NCBI RefSeq assembly: GCF_900099965.1
Contig: NZ_FNDJ01000004.1
Coordinates: forward strand, 124,001 to 188,000
Length of the DNA stretch: 64,000 nt
Reading direction: 5' to 3'
DNA from: Nonomuraea jiangxiensis
GTDB lineage: Bacteria > Actinomycetota > Actinomycetes > Streptosporangiales > Streptosporangiaceae
This document shows, one piece after another, positions 1 to 9,201 of this stretch. The notes under the pieces are model-generated. The model had not been told where the DNA came from. It ran no database searches and worked only from the letters and a program-made list of their open reading frames with translations. A program made the position numbers and the translations under genes. The first letter of the stretch is position 1, and each line of letters begins with the position of its first letter.

Positions 1-129
1 GCCTTCGGCACCCCCGACAACGCCGCCACCGTGCTCGTGGCGGGGGGCGATCCGGTCGAGGTGCCGCTCGGGCCCAAGGAGGATCTGGCCGACACCGTGT
101 GGGATCTCGTCGCCGCGCGCCTGTCCTGA
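1..129 (+). CDS. coaBC: Phosphopantothenoylcysteine decarboxylase/synthase CoaBC, C-terminal end only
   Basis: The first 42 codons, ending at TGA 127-129, read as the tail of the CoaB synthetase domain: a GTPDNAA stretch, a short beta strand rich in Val and Leu, then VPLGPKEDLADTVWDLV, which matches the usual end of CoaBC (acidic/Lys patch followed by a helix). The enzyme couples cysteine to phosphopantothenate and decarboxylates the product in CoA synthesis. The call rests on this short tail plus position: coaBC normally precedes metK and priA in actinobacteria. The rest lies outside the window. Confidence 0.7.
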   Translation, partial: AFGTPDNAATVLVAGGDPVEVPLGPKEDLADTVWDLVAARLS

Positions 130-277
130 CGCCTCTGTGTGAGGGCCCGTACGGCTCTCCGTGGTCAAGATCGTACGAATCGCCGCACAACGTACAAATT
201 GTGCAAGACCAATTACTCGATCACATATTGCGACACCCCCCGGCGCCTGCGGATACTTAACGCCGAGGGGGGATGGA

Positions 278-640
278 ATGCCCGTGGGTTCCGCTGTCAG
301 GGATCGTTGCAGGACGTTGCTCGGCGACCAAGGTGAGATCCACTACGTCTTTCCCGCCTTGTCCGCGGGATCGGTGGGGACGGGGAACTTCCTCATCGTC
401 GTCACCGGCTCGGCCATCTCCGTGCTGGCCACCAGGACCCTCAGGAGCGATCGGCCGGTTTCGGTGTTCGCCGAGTTCCCGAGGCACACCAGGCTCGGCC
501 CCATCCTGCCCGGGCCGGTCATCGAGCTGGGCTTGATGACGTACGAGTTCGATGAGGAGTACGTCGCGGTGGTCGCGGCCGCCGACGCGGAGATCTTCGC
601 GCCGGAGACCCTGCCACCCGACCCGTTGCCCGACCTGTGA
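278..640 (+). CDS. Conserved hypothetical protein, 120 aa
   Basis: A 120-residue protein of unknown function. ATG 278 is preferred over upstream in-frame starts because a G-rich ribosome binding site (GAGGGGGG, 265-272) lies just before it. The middle is rich in beta-type residues (GNFLIVVTGSAISVLATR) and the C-terminus is acidic and proline-rich. There is no signal peptide or clear membrane helix. The sequence feels like a small beta-barrel or PH-like fold, but that is only an impression. It is flanked by coaBC and metK, probably has its own promoter (AT-rich stretch 190-258), and codon use matches its neighbours. Confidence 0.6.
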   Translation: MPVGSAVRDRCRTLLGDQGEIHYVFPALSAGSVGTGNFLIVVTGSAISVLATRTLRSDRPVSVFAEFPRHTRLGPILPGPVIELGLMTYEFDEEYVAVVAAADAEIFAPETLPPDPLPDL

Positions 641-688
641 TGGGAGCCGACGCGCTGTGCGGTTTCGCGACTCGGCACCGGGTGGGGC

Positions 689-694
689 TAGACT
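689..694 (+). promoter_or_regulatory. Candidate -10 element for metK
   Basis: TAGACT fits the actinobacterial TANNNT -10 pattern and would start a leader of about 70 nt. No convincing -35 is visible. A short hairpin (GGGCT/AGCCC) follows at 685-707, but I could not fit any SAM riboswitch class to the leader. Confidence 0.3.
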
Positions 695-769
695 TCGGCG
701 AAGCCCAGGCATGCCCAGACGTGCCGGGCCCCAGATTCGTCAGCAGCCGCTGCATGAGGAGCCACTGAG

Positions 770-1957
770 TTGTCACGTCGCCTGTTCACCTCCGAGTCGG
801 TCACAGAGGGCCACCCGGACAAGATCGCCGACCAGATCAGTGACGCGATTCTCGACGCCATGCTCAAGGACGACCCGAGGAGCCGGGTCGCCGTCGAGAC
901 GATGATCACTACCGGCCAGGTTCACGTCGCAGGCGAGGTCACGACCGAGACCTACGTCGACATCCCCGGCGTCATCCGGGAGAAGATCCTGGAGATCGGC
1001 TACGACGCCTCGCACAAGGGCTTCGACGGCGCCTCCTGCGGCGTGTCGGTGTCCATCGGCGCGCAGTCGCCCGACATCGCCCAGGGCGTCGACGACGCCT
1101 ACGAGCACCGGGTCGACGGCGACGTCGACGAGCTCGACCGGCAGGGCGCCGGAGACCAGGGCCTCATGTTCGGCTTCGCCTGCCGCGAGACCCCCGAGCT
1201 GATGCCGCTGCCGATCACGCTGGCCCACCGGCTGGCGCAGCGCCTGTCCGAGGTGCGTAAGAGCGGCACGGTGCCCTACCTGCGCCCCGACGGCAAGACC
1301 CAGGTCACCATCGAATACGACGGCGACACGCCGATCCGCCTCGACACCGTGGTCGTCTCCACGCAGCACGCGGCCGAGATCGACCTCAAGGAGATGCTGG
1401 CGCCCGACATCAAGGAGCACGTGGTCGACCCCGTGCTCGCGGGCCTCGACATCGCGACCGACGGCTACCGCCTGCTGGTCAACCCGACCGGGCGTTTCGA
1501 GATCGGCGGTCCGATGGGCGACGCCGGGCTCACCGGCCGCAAGATCATCATCGACACCTACGGCGGCATGGCCCGCCACGGTGGCGGCGCCTTCTCCGGC
1601 AAGGACCCTTCCAAGGTCGACCGCTCGGCCGCCTACGCCATGCGCTGGGTCGCCAAGAACGTCGTGGCCGCCGGGCTCGCCGACCGGTGCGAGGTGCAGG
1701 TGGCCTATGCGATCGGCAAGGCTCAGCCGGTGGGGCTGTTCGTGGAGTGCTTCGGTACGGAGAAGCTGCCGGTGGAGCAGATCCAGAGCGCCGTGCTCCA
1801 GGTGTTCGACCTGCGGCCCGCCGCCATCATCCGCGACCTCGACCTGCTGCGCCCGATCTACTCGGAGACCGCCGCCTACGGTCACTTCGGCCGCGAGGGC
1901 TTCTCCTGGGAGTCCACCGACCGCGCCGAGTCCCTGCGTACGGCCGCCGGCCTGTAG
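770..1957 (+). CDS. metK: S-adenosylmethionine synthase
   Basis: A 395-residue methionine adenosyltransferase that makes S-adenosylmethionine from ATP and methionine in the cytosol. The length is normal for the family. Visible motifs are the N-terminal [21 protein letters not shown] region (catalytic His and metal-binding Asp), [12 protein letters not shown] in the centre, and the glycine-rich [22 protein letters not shown]/phosphate loop. TTG 770 is chosen because GAGGAG at 756-761 sits at the right distance and the protein then starts at the usual [10 protein letters not shown]. The last 24 bases of the gene are repeated immediately after the stop codon (see the repeat entry). Confidence 0.97.
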   Translation: MSRRLFTSESVTEGHPDKIADQISDAILDAMLKDDPRSRVAVETMITTGQVHVAGEVTTETYVDIPGVIREKILEIGYDASHKGFDGASCGVSVSIGAQSPDIAQGVDDAYEHRVDGDVDELDRQGAGDQGLMFGFACRETPELMPLPITLAHRLAQRLSEVRKSGTVPYLRPDGKTQVTIEYDGDTPIRLDTVVVSTQHAAEIDLKEMLAPDIKEHVVDPVLAGLDIATDGYRLLVNPTGRFEIGGPMGDAGLTGRKIIIDTYGGMARHGGGAFSGKDPSKVDRSAAYAMRWVAKNVVAAGLADRCEVQVAYAIGKAQPVGLFVECFGTEKLPVEQIQSAVLQVFDLRPAAIIRDLDLLRPIYSETAAYGHFGREGFSWESTDRAESLRTAAGL

Positions 1958-1986
1958 CCGATTCCCTGCGCACGGCCGCCGGCCTT
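1931..1986 (+). repeat. Tandem duplication of the metK 3' end
   Basis: Bases 1931-1954 (coding SLRTAAGL) recur at 1963-1986 with two changes, separated by 8 bp that include the stop codon. This looks like a recent local duplication across the gene end. Confidence 0.75.
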
Positions 1987-2593
1987 AGGGTGCCGTTGCG
2001 GTGCGGGCAGGCCGGTGGCGGTGCGGGCAGGCGGGTCGCGGTCCTGCCCGGCAACCGGCGGCCCCTGGCATGGCCGCTGATGACGACACCGGCCCGCTGG
2101 TGACGCCCGCCGTCTGGTGGGTGCCGTCCGGCGGGCCGTCGCCTGCTGCCATCCGGGTTGCCTGCCGCCATCGGGGCGGTGCCGGTGGCGCGAGCGCTCG
2201 CCGGAGCCTCGACGCCGCGTGCCCGGCGACCTCCGCTCCGGCTCGCCGGTCGCGTCCGGCCGCGCGTGCTCAGGGTGCCTGCTCCTCCGATCGGGCTGAC
2301 GTCGAGCCGCCTGATGCCTGTGGGCGGGGCGGACGTCGAGTTGCCTGGTGCCTGTGTGGGCGGGGCCGGGCGGACGTTGATTCGCCTGGGGCCGGGCGGG
2401 CGTTGAGCGATCTGACGCCTGGGGCCGGGCGGGGCGGACGTCAATTGCCTGGTGCCTGTGGTCCGGGGGCGGGTGGACGTTGGCTTGCCTGGGGGCCGGG
2501 CGGGTGTTCGGCGTGCTTGCCTGGCGGGACACGCTGCGGAGATCGTCGTTTGCGCCGGGTGAGAGGTGGGCCTTTCCGGGCGGCGGGTTCTGG
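1987..2593 (+). repeat. Non-coding G-rich region with degenerate tandem repeats
   Basis: The 650 bp between metK and priA hold no convincing gene. From about 2300 to 2520 a degenerate unit of roughly 35-55 bp recurs, each with a TTGCCTGG(T)GCCTG-like core, a run of GGGCGGGGCCGGGCGG type and a GGACGT motif. The + strand is strongly G-rich, so quadruplex formation is possible. Long open frames on both strands here are products of GC bias: they have no ribosome binding site and consist of simple sequence. Confidence 0.55.
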
Positions 2594-2605
2594 TAGACGT
2601 TATGC

Positions 2606-4699
2606 GTGACCGACTCCGACGACGCGCTGCTGCCGCTCGACGCCGTGCGGCCCCCAGCGTCGTCGAAGGACACCAAGGGCGCCCCCGTGCCCGCCCCAGA
2701 GCGGCCGGTGGCCAGGGTCGCGGTGGACAACCCGCTGCCACACCTCGACCGCCCCTTCGACTACCTGGTGCCCGCCTCGATGCACGAGACGGCCGAGCCA
2801 GGGGTGCGCGTACGTGTGCGGTTCGCGGGCAAGCTGACCGACGGGTTCCTGCTGGAGCGGGTCGGCGAGAGCGAGCACGAGGGCAGGCTGATGCCGCTCG
2901 AACGGGTGGTGTCCGCGGAACGGGTGCTCACGCCGGAGATCGCGGGGCTGGCCAGGGCGGTCGCCGACCGGTACGCGGGCACGCTGGCCGACGTTCTGCG
3001 CCTGGCCGTCCCGCCCCGGCACGCCAAGGCCGAGTCGGAGCCCTCCGAAGCCGCCGAACCGCAGCCCCCCGTGCCGGTGCCGGGGGAGTCGGCCTGGGAG
3101 GCGTACCCGACCGGGCCCTCGTTCCTGGACGCCCTGCGGAGTGGCCGCGCGCCCCGCGCCGTGTGGTCGGCCCTGCCCGGCGCCGGGGGATGGGCGCGGG
3201 CGATGGCCGAGGCCGTACGGGCGACGCTGGACGGCGGCAGGGGCGCGCTCGTCGTGGTCCCGGACGGCAAGGACGTGGCGCTGGCCGACGGCGAGTTCGA
3301 GCGGGTGCTCGGCCCCGGCGGCCACGTGGCGCTCACCGCGGACCTCGGCCCCGCCGAGCGCTACCGGCGCTGGCTGAAGGTGCTCAGAGGCCAGGTACGC
3401 GCCGTCGTCGGCACCAGGGCCGCCATGTTCGCCCCCGTAGCGGACCTCGGCCTGGTGGCCGTCTGGGACGACGGTGACGACCTGCACGCCGAGCGCCTGG
3501 CCCCCTACCCGCACGCCCGCGAGGTGCTGGGCCTGCGGGCCCTTCGGACCGGTGCCGCCATGCTGATCGGCGGCTACGCGCGCACCGCCGAGGCCACCCA
3601 GCTCGTCGCCGGCCGCTGGGCCAGGCCGATCGTGGCCGCCCGTACGACGATCAGGAGCCTGGCCCCCCGGGTCCGCCCCGCGGGCGAGGACGCGGAGCTG
3701 GCCAAGGACCAGGCGGCCCGCCAGGCCCGGCTGCCCAGCATCGCCTGGCGGGCACTGCGCCACGGCCTGGAGAGCGGGCCCGTGCTGGTGCAGGTGCCCA
3801 GGCGCGGCTACCTGCCCGCGCTGGCCTGCCGGCACTGCCGCGCCCCCGCCCGCTGCGTTCTGCCCCCGACCCGCACGGCCACGCTCGCGCTGGACACGGA
3901 GCAGGAGGACTCGCCGGGCGGGCACAGGGCCTCCTGCCACGGCCCGCTCGCCCTGCGGAGCGGCCACGCGGCCCCCTACTGCCGCTGGTGCGGCCGGGTG
4001 GACGCCGCCTGGCGCTGCCCGTCCTGCGGTAGTCCCCGGCTGCGCGCGGTCGTCACCGGTGCCAGGCGCACGGCGGAGGAGCTCGGCCGGGCCTTCCCCT
4101 CGGTGCCGGTGCGCACGTCGGGCCGTGATGGCGTGCTGGCCGTCGTACCGGCCGCCCGCGCGCTCGTGGTGGCCACCCCGGGCGCCGAACCCGTGGCCGA
4201 GGGCGGCTACGCGGCGGCCGTGCTGCTGGACGCGTGGGCGCTGCTCGGCCGGGCCGACCTGCGGGCCGCGGAGGAGGCCGTGCGCCGCTGGATGAACGCC
4301 GCCGCCCTGCTCCGCCCCGCCGCCGAGCTGGTGGTGCTCGCCGACGCCGGGCTGCCCTCCGTACAGGCCCTGCTGCGCTGGGATCCCGTCACGCACGCCG
4401 AGCGTGAGCTGGGCGACCGCGCCGAGCTGGGGTTCCCTCCCGCGGTGCGGATGGCGACGCTGACGGGGGTGGCGAGCGCGGTCAGGCAGATGCTCGACGA
4501 GCTGCGCCTCCCGCCCGAGGCCCAGGTGCTCGGCCCCGTGCCGGTGGACGAGTCCGGCCAGGAACGCGCCATGATCCGGGTACGCCGCGGCGCCGGCGCG
4601 GCCCTGTCCGCCGCGCTGAAAGGGGCCAGTGGGGTACGCGCGGCGCGTAAGACGCCAGATGTCGTGAGGGTGAGTGTCGACCCGCTCGACCTGATTTAG
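2606..4699 (+). CDS. priA: PriA-like primosomal protein N', helicase motifs degenerate
   Basis: A 697-residue protein with the PriA layout: an N-terminal DNA-binding domain (VAVDNPLPHLDRPFDYLVP, residues 35-53), a central ATPase-like region and a Cys-rich zinc domain (CRHC, CRWCGR, CPSCGS, about residues 408-476). The Walker A loop is replaced by ALPGAGGWARAMAEA and the DEEH box by VWDDGDD, so ATP-driven unwinding is unlikely. Loss of helicase motifs is known for actinobacterial PriA, where a structural role in replication restart is assumed. A TAGACG -10-like hexamer ends 6 bp before GTG 2606, which suggests a leaderless message. It lies downstream of metK as in other actinobacteria. Confidence 0.88.
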   Translation: MTDSDDALLPLDAVRPPASSKDTKGAPVPAPERPVARVAVDNPLPHLDRPFDYLVPASMHETAEPGVRVRVRFAGKLTDGFLLERVGESEHEGRLMPLERVVSAERVLTPEIAGLARAVADRYAGTLADVLRLAVPPRHAKAESEPSEAAEPQPPVPVPGESAWEAYPTGPSFLDALRSGRAPRAVWSALPGAGGWARAMAEAVRATLDGGRGALVVVPDGKDVALADGEFERVLGPGGHVALTADLGPAERYRRWLKVLRGQVRAVVGTRAAMFAPVADLGLVAVWDDGDDLHAERLAPYPHAREVLGLRALRTGAAMLIGGYARTAEATQLVAGRWARPIVAARTTIRSLAPRVRPAGEDAELAKDQAARQARLPSIAWRALRHGLESGPVLVQVPRRGYLPALACRHCRAPARCVLPPTRTATLALDTEQEDSPGGHRASCHGPLALRSGHAAPYCRWCGRVDAAWRCPSCGSPRLRAVVTGARRTAEELGRAFPSVPVRTSGRDGVLAVVPAARALVVATPGAEPVAEGGYAAAVLLDAWALLGRADLRAAEEAVRRWMNAAALLRPAAELVVLADAGLPSVQALLRWDPVTHAERELGDRAELGFPPAVRMATLTGVASAVRQMLDELRLPPEAQVLGPVPVDESGQERAMIRVRRGAGAALSAALKGASGVRAARKTPDVVRVSVDPLDLI

Positions 4700-4748
4700 A
4701 CCGTTTCCCCGATTCGCTCATCTGGAGACCAGCCGTTAGCGTGCCCCT

Positions 4749-6221
4749 GTGTCGATCGAATGGGTGAACCAGGCCATCGACGACCTGCGCGCCTGGGGGC
4801 GCGCGCGGGAAGTCGAAGTGGACGCGGACGAGGTCCGCCTGCTCTGCGACTACGCCAGCGACTACCTCAACGTCAACGAACTTGGTGACTTCGCTCCCGA
4901 GACCTTCGACGAGCTGTTGCTGTCCATCTACCCGCGCAAGGTCATCGCGCCCCCGGAGAGCGCGCCGGAGACCGTCGCCGCCGCCCGTACGCTGGTCGAC
5001 TACCTCAGCCAGGCAGGCGCCGTGAGCGAGACGGCGGCGTCGTCGATGCGTGACAGGCTCGACGACATCGCCCCGCGCATGGGGGCGGCCCTCGCCGACC
5101 CGGCGAACTTCGGCATGGCCAAGAGCCTGTTCAGCTCCATCGGGCCCGAGTCGCTTGAGCAGTCGGTCGCCATCCCCTCCGGTGAGGTGCCCGACCTGGG
5201 CGAGGCGCCCTGCGACTGCCCCGGGTGCACGCCGCTGCCCGCCGTGCGGCTGCCCTCGGAGGAGGAGCTGGTCGCCGCGCTGGCGGGCGTGCCGAGGCTG
5301 GCCGAGCGCCCGCCGCCGCCCGGCTCCGCCGCGCCGCTGCGGGTGTGGGCGGCGGACGTCGCCCACCTGCTCGACCCCGGCGCGGGCGGCGACGTCACCG
5401 GGGCGGCCGAGCTCGACGAGGGGCTCTACGACCTGTTCGACATGCTCTACCGGCTGCAGGTGGGGGTGCCGGTCGGCGTCATCGGCGACTACCTCCTGGA
5501 GCTCGCCGACGAGGGCGAGATCGACCTGGCCACGGTGCTCGACCGGCTGGCCTGGCACGGCATGATCAAGCTCACCGGCGACACCGCGGAGCTCACGCCG
5601 CTGGCCGTCTGGGGGCTGCGCGAGCACTACCTCTCGCTCGGGCTCGACGCCCCGCAGGCCCCTGACCTGGCCGAGGCCGACGCGCTCGGCCTCATCCAGG
5701 GGCTGCTCGAAGGCGTGCCGACCGAGCTCGCCGAGCGCGACATCAGCAGCTGGCTGGCCGGCCGGGCACCCGGCGAGGCCGCGGCCGAGCTGCTGACCGC
5801 CGCCTCGGGCGCGCCCGCCGTGGCCCGCGGCATCGCGATCACCATCGTCGACCGGCTGGACCTCCAGGCGGAGCCGCAGGTGCGCGACCACCTCGACGAC
5901 CAGGAGCTGCGGCCGCACGTCATCCACTGGCTGACCGCCAGGGGGTTGCCCGCGCCGCCGCTCACCCACGAGGAGGCGCTCTGGGTCAGCGTCGACATGC
6001 TCGCCCTGGCGATGCCCGCGGCCGAGGAGGACCCCGAGATCTTCGCCGAGAACATGGCCGCCTCCGGCCCGCCCGCCCACATGATCGAGGAGATGTGGCG
6101 GGTCGACCATCCCGACGTGGTCGAGGTTCTCGAACTGCTCGGACGTTCCATACCGGACGGCACGGTGGCCAAGGCGGCACGCAAGGCCGCGTTCAAAGCC
6201 CGCTCCCGTGCCATCCGTTGA
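4749..6221 (+). CDS. Conserved hypothetical protein, 490 aa (paralogue A)
   Basis: Function unknown. It is an acidic, mostly helical protein of 490 residues with no signal peptide or membrane helix. A Cys cluster (PCDCPGC) lies near residue 155. The C-terminal half aligns with the next gene: an LTPLAVWGLREHYL segment, a helix-rich repeat-like stretch, WLTARGLPAPPLTHEEALW, and a C-terminal HPDVVEVLELL ... KAARKAAFKARS block that looks like a HEAT-type helical pair. TAGCGT at 4737-4742 lies 6 bp before GTG 4749 and there is no ribosome binding site, so the transcript is probably leaderless. Confidence 0.7.
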   Translation: MSIEWVNQAIDDLRAWGRAREVEVDADEVRLLCDYASDYLNVNELGDFAPETFDELLLSIYPRKVIAPPESAPETVAAARTLVDYLSQAGAVSETAASSMRDRLDDIAPRMGAALADPANFGMAKSLFSSIGPESLEQSVAIPSGEVPDLGEAPCDCPGCTPLPAVRLPSEEELVAALAGVPRLAERPPPPGSAAPLRVWAADVAHLLDPGAGGDVTGAAELDEGLYDLFDMLYRLQVGVPVGVIGDYLLELADEGEIDLATVLDRLAWHGMIKLTGDTAELTPLAVWGLREHYLSLGLDAPQAPDLAEADALGLIQGLLEGVPTELAERDISSWLAGRAPGEAAAELLTAASGAPAVARGIAITIVDRLDLQAEPQVRDHLDDQELRPHVIHWLTARGLPAPPLTHEEALWVSVDMLALAMPAAEEDPEIFAENMAASGPPAHMIEEMWRVDHPDVVEVLELLGRSIPDGTVAKAARKAAFKARSRAIR

Positions 6222-6258
6222 GTACGCCGATGTGACCTGTGTGCAGTAAGTTTCGTGG

Positions 6259-7593
6259 GTGGCCAACAACGTCTTCGACCTCGCCGAGCTGCGCAAGCTG
6301 ATCGATGAGCAGGCCGCCGTGCCCGTACGGCCTCTTGAGGAGACCGCCTTGGAGCACGAGGCGCTGACCTTCCCGCCGGTGCTGCTCGCGCCAGACGCGG
6401 AGCTGGCCGCCGCGGTGCCCGCGGTCCCCCTCGTGGCCGACGCCATCCGGCTCACCACCTGGACGGGCACCCGCGAGGTCGCCCCCGGCGGTCACCTGAG
6501 CGCCGCCGACGCCGCGGCCGCCGCCGCCGAGCTGGGCCTGCCCGCCGCCCGGCTGCGGCTGCTCTGGATCGTCGCCGTCAACACCGGGCTGCTGCAGATC
6601 CTCGGCGGGCGCGCCTCCAGGGGGCCGCTGTCGATGCAGCTCACCGTCGAGGCCACGCTGGAGTTCTGGGACGGCGTGGTCATGGACGTGCTCGACCGCG
6701 CCGACGAGGGCCTCACCGGCTCCGCCGTGGTCGACGGGCACCTGGCCGAGATGCTCGCCACGATCTACTCCGTGCGTTCCGGCGTCGCCACCGTCAACCT
6801 CGCCCGCGGCATCCTCCAGTCCCACGAGGTCGCCTGCGCCCCCGGCCAGACCGAGATGCGCAAACTGGCCGCCGCGCTGCCCGCCGAGCTGCTCGAAGCG
6901 CTGTCGCTGCTGACCTACTGCGGCCTGGTCGAGCAGACCGCCGCCGGCCGTACGGTGCTGACCCCGCTCGGGGTCTGGGCCGTCCGGCGCGACCTGCTGC
7001 GCGAGGGGCACGACGCGCCGACCACGGCCGAGGTGGAGGTGTTCGCCGACCTGTCGGCGGCCGAGCTGGTCGAGCAGCTGGTCAAGGGCGTGGCCACGCA
7101 GAGCGCCGTGGCCGGCTGGCTGGAGCGCCGTTCCCCCGAGTCGGCCGCCCGCGACCTGATCGAGATCGCCGCGTCCGGCACCGCGGGCCAGCGCGGCACG
7201 GTCGGGGCCATCCTGGAGGAGCTCGGCCCGGAGGCCGAGGCCCCCGTCAGGCAGGCGCTCGACGACCCGCTGATGCGCCGCTACGCCGCCTCCTGGCTGC
7301 ACATCCGCGACCTCGACGCGCCGCCGCTCAGCCCCGAGGACCACACCTGGATCGCCGTCGACTCCCTGGCGGCCCTGCTGCACCTGTCCGGCTCCGCGGC
7401 GGGCCGGCTCGACCCGCCGGAGCCGGGAGAAGACCTGATCAAGCTGGTCGACGAGATGTCCGCGGTCGGGCATCCCGACACGATCGCGGTGCTCGACATG
7501 CTCGCCACCGCCCACGACGACCAGGCCGTGGTCAAGGCGGCGCGCAAGGCCGCGATGAAGGCCCGCACCCTGGAACACACTAAACTGGCCTGA
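6259..7593 (+). CDS. Conserved hypothetical protein, 444 aa (paralogue B)
   Basis: Function unknown. This is the second member of a tandem paralogous pair. It shares with its neighbour the LTPLGVWAVRRDLL segment, the LDDPLMRRYAASWLHIRDLD region, the WIAVDSLAALL stretch and the C-terminal HPDTIAVLDML ... KAARKAAMKAR helical block, but lacks the Cys cluster. Its N-terminal half is divergent. TAAGTT at 6247-6252 ends 6 bp before GTG 6259, again without a ribosome binding site. It is followed by def after 28 bp. The pair could be helical scaffold proteins, but nothing in the sequence assigns a partner. Confidence 0.7.
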   Translation: MANNVFDLAELRKLIDEQAAVPVRPLEETALEHEALTFPPVLLAPDAELAAAVPAVPLVADAIRLTTWTGTREVAPGGHLSAADAAAAAAELGLPAARLRLLWIVAVNTGLLQILGGRASRGPLSMQLTVEATLEFWDGVVMDVLDRADEGLTGSAVVDGHLAEMLATIYSVRSGVATVNLARGILQSHEVACAPGQTEMRKLAAALPAELLEALSLLTYCGLVEQTAAGRTVLTPLGVWAVRRDLLREGHDAPTTAEVEVFADLSAAELVEQLVKGVATQSAVAGWLERRSPESAARDLIEIAASGTAGQRGTVGAILEELGPEAEAPVRQALDDPLMRRYAASWLHIRDLDAPPLSPEDHTWIAVDSLAALLHLSGSAAGRLDPPEPGEDLIKLVDEMSAVGHPDTIAVLDMLATAHDDQAVVKAARKAAMKARTLEHTKLA

Positions 7594-7621
7594 TCGACGC
7601 TCGAGAAAACGGAGTGACCCC

Positions 7622-8170
7622 TTGGCGATCCAGGCGATCCGGCTGTTCGGAGATCCGGTGCTGCGCACCCCGGCAGCCCCGGTGGTCGATTTCGACAAGG
7701 AGCTCCGCAAGCTGGTCAAAGACCTCACCGACACGATGATGGACGCGCCGGGCGCGGGCCTGGCGGCCCCGCAGATCGGCGTCGGGCTGCGGGTGTTCAC
7801 CTACTACGTGGACGAGCAGCTCGGCCACCTGATCAACCCCGACCTCGACCTGTCGCCGGAGCTCGACGAGGAGGGCGAGGAGGGCTGCCTGTCCTTCCCC
7901 GGGCTGTCGTTCCCGACGCCGCGGGCCGTCCGCGCCGTGGCCAAGGGCTTCGACATGCATGGCGAGCCGATCGTGCTGGAGGGCACCGACCTGATGGCCC
8001 GCTGCTTCCAGCACGAGACCGACCACCTCGACGGCGTCCTGTTCATCGACCGGATGGACCCCAAGCAGCGCAAGCTGGCCATGAAGGCCGTGCGTGAGGC
8101 CGAGTGGAGCGGGCTGGCCGCTCCCGTGGTCAAGGTCTCGCCCCACGTCACCGGCGGAAAGGCGCTCTGA
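7622..8170 (+). CDS. def: Peptide deformylase
   Basis: A 182-residue metalloenzyme that removes the N-formyl group from nascent proteins at the ribosome. All three family motifs are visible: [10 protein letters not shown] (motif 1), EEGCLSFPG (motif 2, metal-ligand Cys) and QHETDHLDG (motif 3, HExxH-type with two metal His and the catalytic Glu). TTG 7622 is used, with an AAACGGAGTG ribosome binding region just upstream. The gene abuts fmt (4 bp gap), so the formylating and deformylating enzymes are co-expressed. Confidence 0.97.
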   Translation: MAIQAIRLFGDPVLRTPAAPVVDFDKELRKLVKDLTDTMMDAPGAGLAAPQIGVGLRVFTYYVDEQLGHLINPDLDLSPELDEEGEEGCLSFPGLSFPTPRAVRAVAKGFDMHGEPIVLEGTDLMARCFQHETDHLDGVLFIDRMDPKQRKLAMKAVREAEWSGLAAPVVKVSPHVTGGKAL

Positions 8171-8174
8171 GAGC

Positions 8175-9110
8175 ATGCGTCTGGTGTTCGCGGGCACCCC
8201 GGAGACGGCGTTGCCGTCGCTGCGCACGCTGATCGACTCGCCGCGGCACGACGTGGTGGCGGTCGTCACCCGTCCCGACGCGCAGTCGGGCCGCGGGCGC
8301 AAGGTCCATCCGTCGCCGGTGGCCGAGCTCGCGGAGGAGGCGGGCATCGAGATCCTCCGGCCGGAGAAGGCCGGCGCCCCGGAGTTCCTCGACCGGCTGC
8401 GCGCCCTGGAGGTCGACTGCTGCCCGGTGGTCGCCTACGGCGCCCTGCTGCCGCAGTCGGCGCTGGACGTACCCCGGCACGGGTGGATCAATCTGCACTT
8501 CTCGATCCTGCCCGCCTGGCGCGGGGCCGCTCCCGTCCAGCACGCGATCCTGCACGGCGACGAGATCACCGGGGCCAGCACGTTCCAGATCGTCAAGGAG
8601 CTCGACGCGGGGCCCGTCTACGGCGTGGTCACCGAGGAGATCCGCCCCTCCGACACCAGCGGGGCGCTGCTGGAGCGGCTGGCCGTTTCAGGAGCGGGGC
8701 TGCTGGCCGCCACCCTCGACGGCGTCGCGGACGGCACCCTGGAGGCCCGGCCGCAACCGGCCGACGGGGTGAGCCTCGCCCCCAAGATCTCCGTCGCCGA
8801 CGCCCAGGTCGACTGGGCCAAGCCCGCCATGCACGTCGACCGGCTGATCCGGGCCTGCACCCCCAACCCGGGGGCGTGGAGCGAGTTCCGCGGGCAGCGG
8901 CTGAAGCTGGGGCCGGTGCGCGTGGTGACCGACGCCGAGGAGCGGCTGGCGCCCGGGGAGATCGCCGCCACGAAGGCGAGGGTGCTGGTCGGCACGGCGA
9001 CCGACGTTGTGCAGCTGAGCGAGGTGCAGCCGCAGGGCAAGCGGGTGATGGGCGCCGAGGAGTGGGCCCGTGGCGTGCGCCCGGAAAGCAAGGAAAGCTT
9101 CGGTGGCTGA
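8175..9110 (+). CDS. fmt: Methionyl-tRNA formyltransferase
   Basis: A 311-residue enzyme that formylates initiator Met-tRNA using 10-formyl-THF. The N-terminal formyltransferase domain shows [18 protein letters not shown], with the catalytic Asn and His and the SLLP-like loop, followed by the [16 protein letters not shown] region with the catalytic Asp-type motif. The C-terminal tRNA-binding barrel starts near residue 205. ATG 8175 gives the normal [10 protein letters not shown] start 4 bp after def. In-frame codons upstream would extend it into def and are not needed. Confidence 0.97.
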   Translation: MRLVFAGTPETALPSLRTLIDSPRHDVVAVVTRPDAQSGRGRKVHPSPVAELAEEAGIEILRPEKAGAPEFLDRLRALEVDCCPVVAYGALLPQSALDVPRHGWINLHFSILPAWRGAAPVQHAILHGDEITGASTFQIVKELDAGPVYGVVTEEIRPSDTSGALLERLAVSGAGLLAATLDGVADGTLEARPQPADGVSLAPKISVADAQVDWAKPAMHVDRLIRACTPNPGAWSEFRGQRLKLGPVRVVTDAEERLAPGEIAATKARVLVGTATDVVQLSEVQPQGKRVMGAEEWARGVRPESKESFGG

Positions 9111-9201
9111 CCGCGCCGGCCCCCGGGCGGGGGCGACGCGCGACGTGAAGGAGCCACCGGGCCGGACGCCCGGCACCCGAGCCATGAGGAAAGTCTGAGG
9201 G

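Noticed and set aside
641..769. A SAM riboswitch in front of metK
   Set aside because: A short hairpin is present, but I could not fit the conserved cores of SAM-I, SAM-II or SAM-IV.
1882..2730. A 282-codon minus-strand frame in the metK-priA gap, Pro/Arg/His-rich
   Set aside because: It is built from the degenerate repeats, has no ribosome binding site and runs into both flanking genes.
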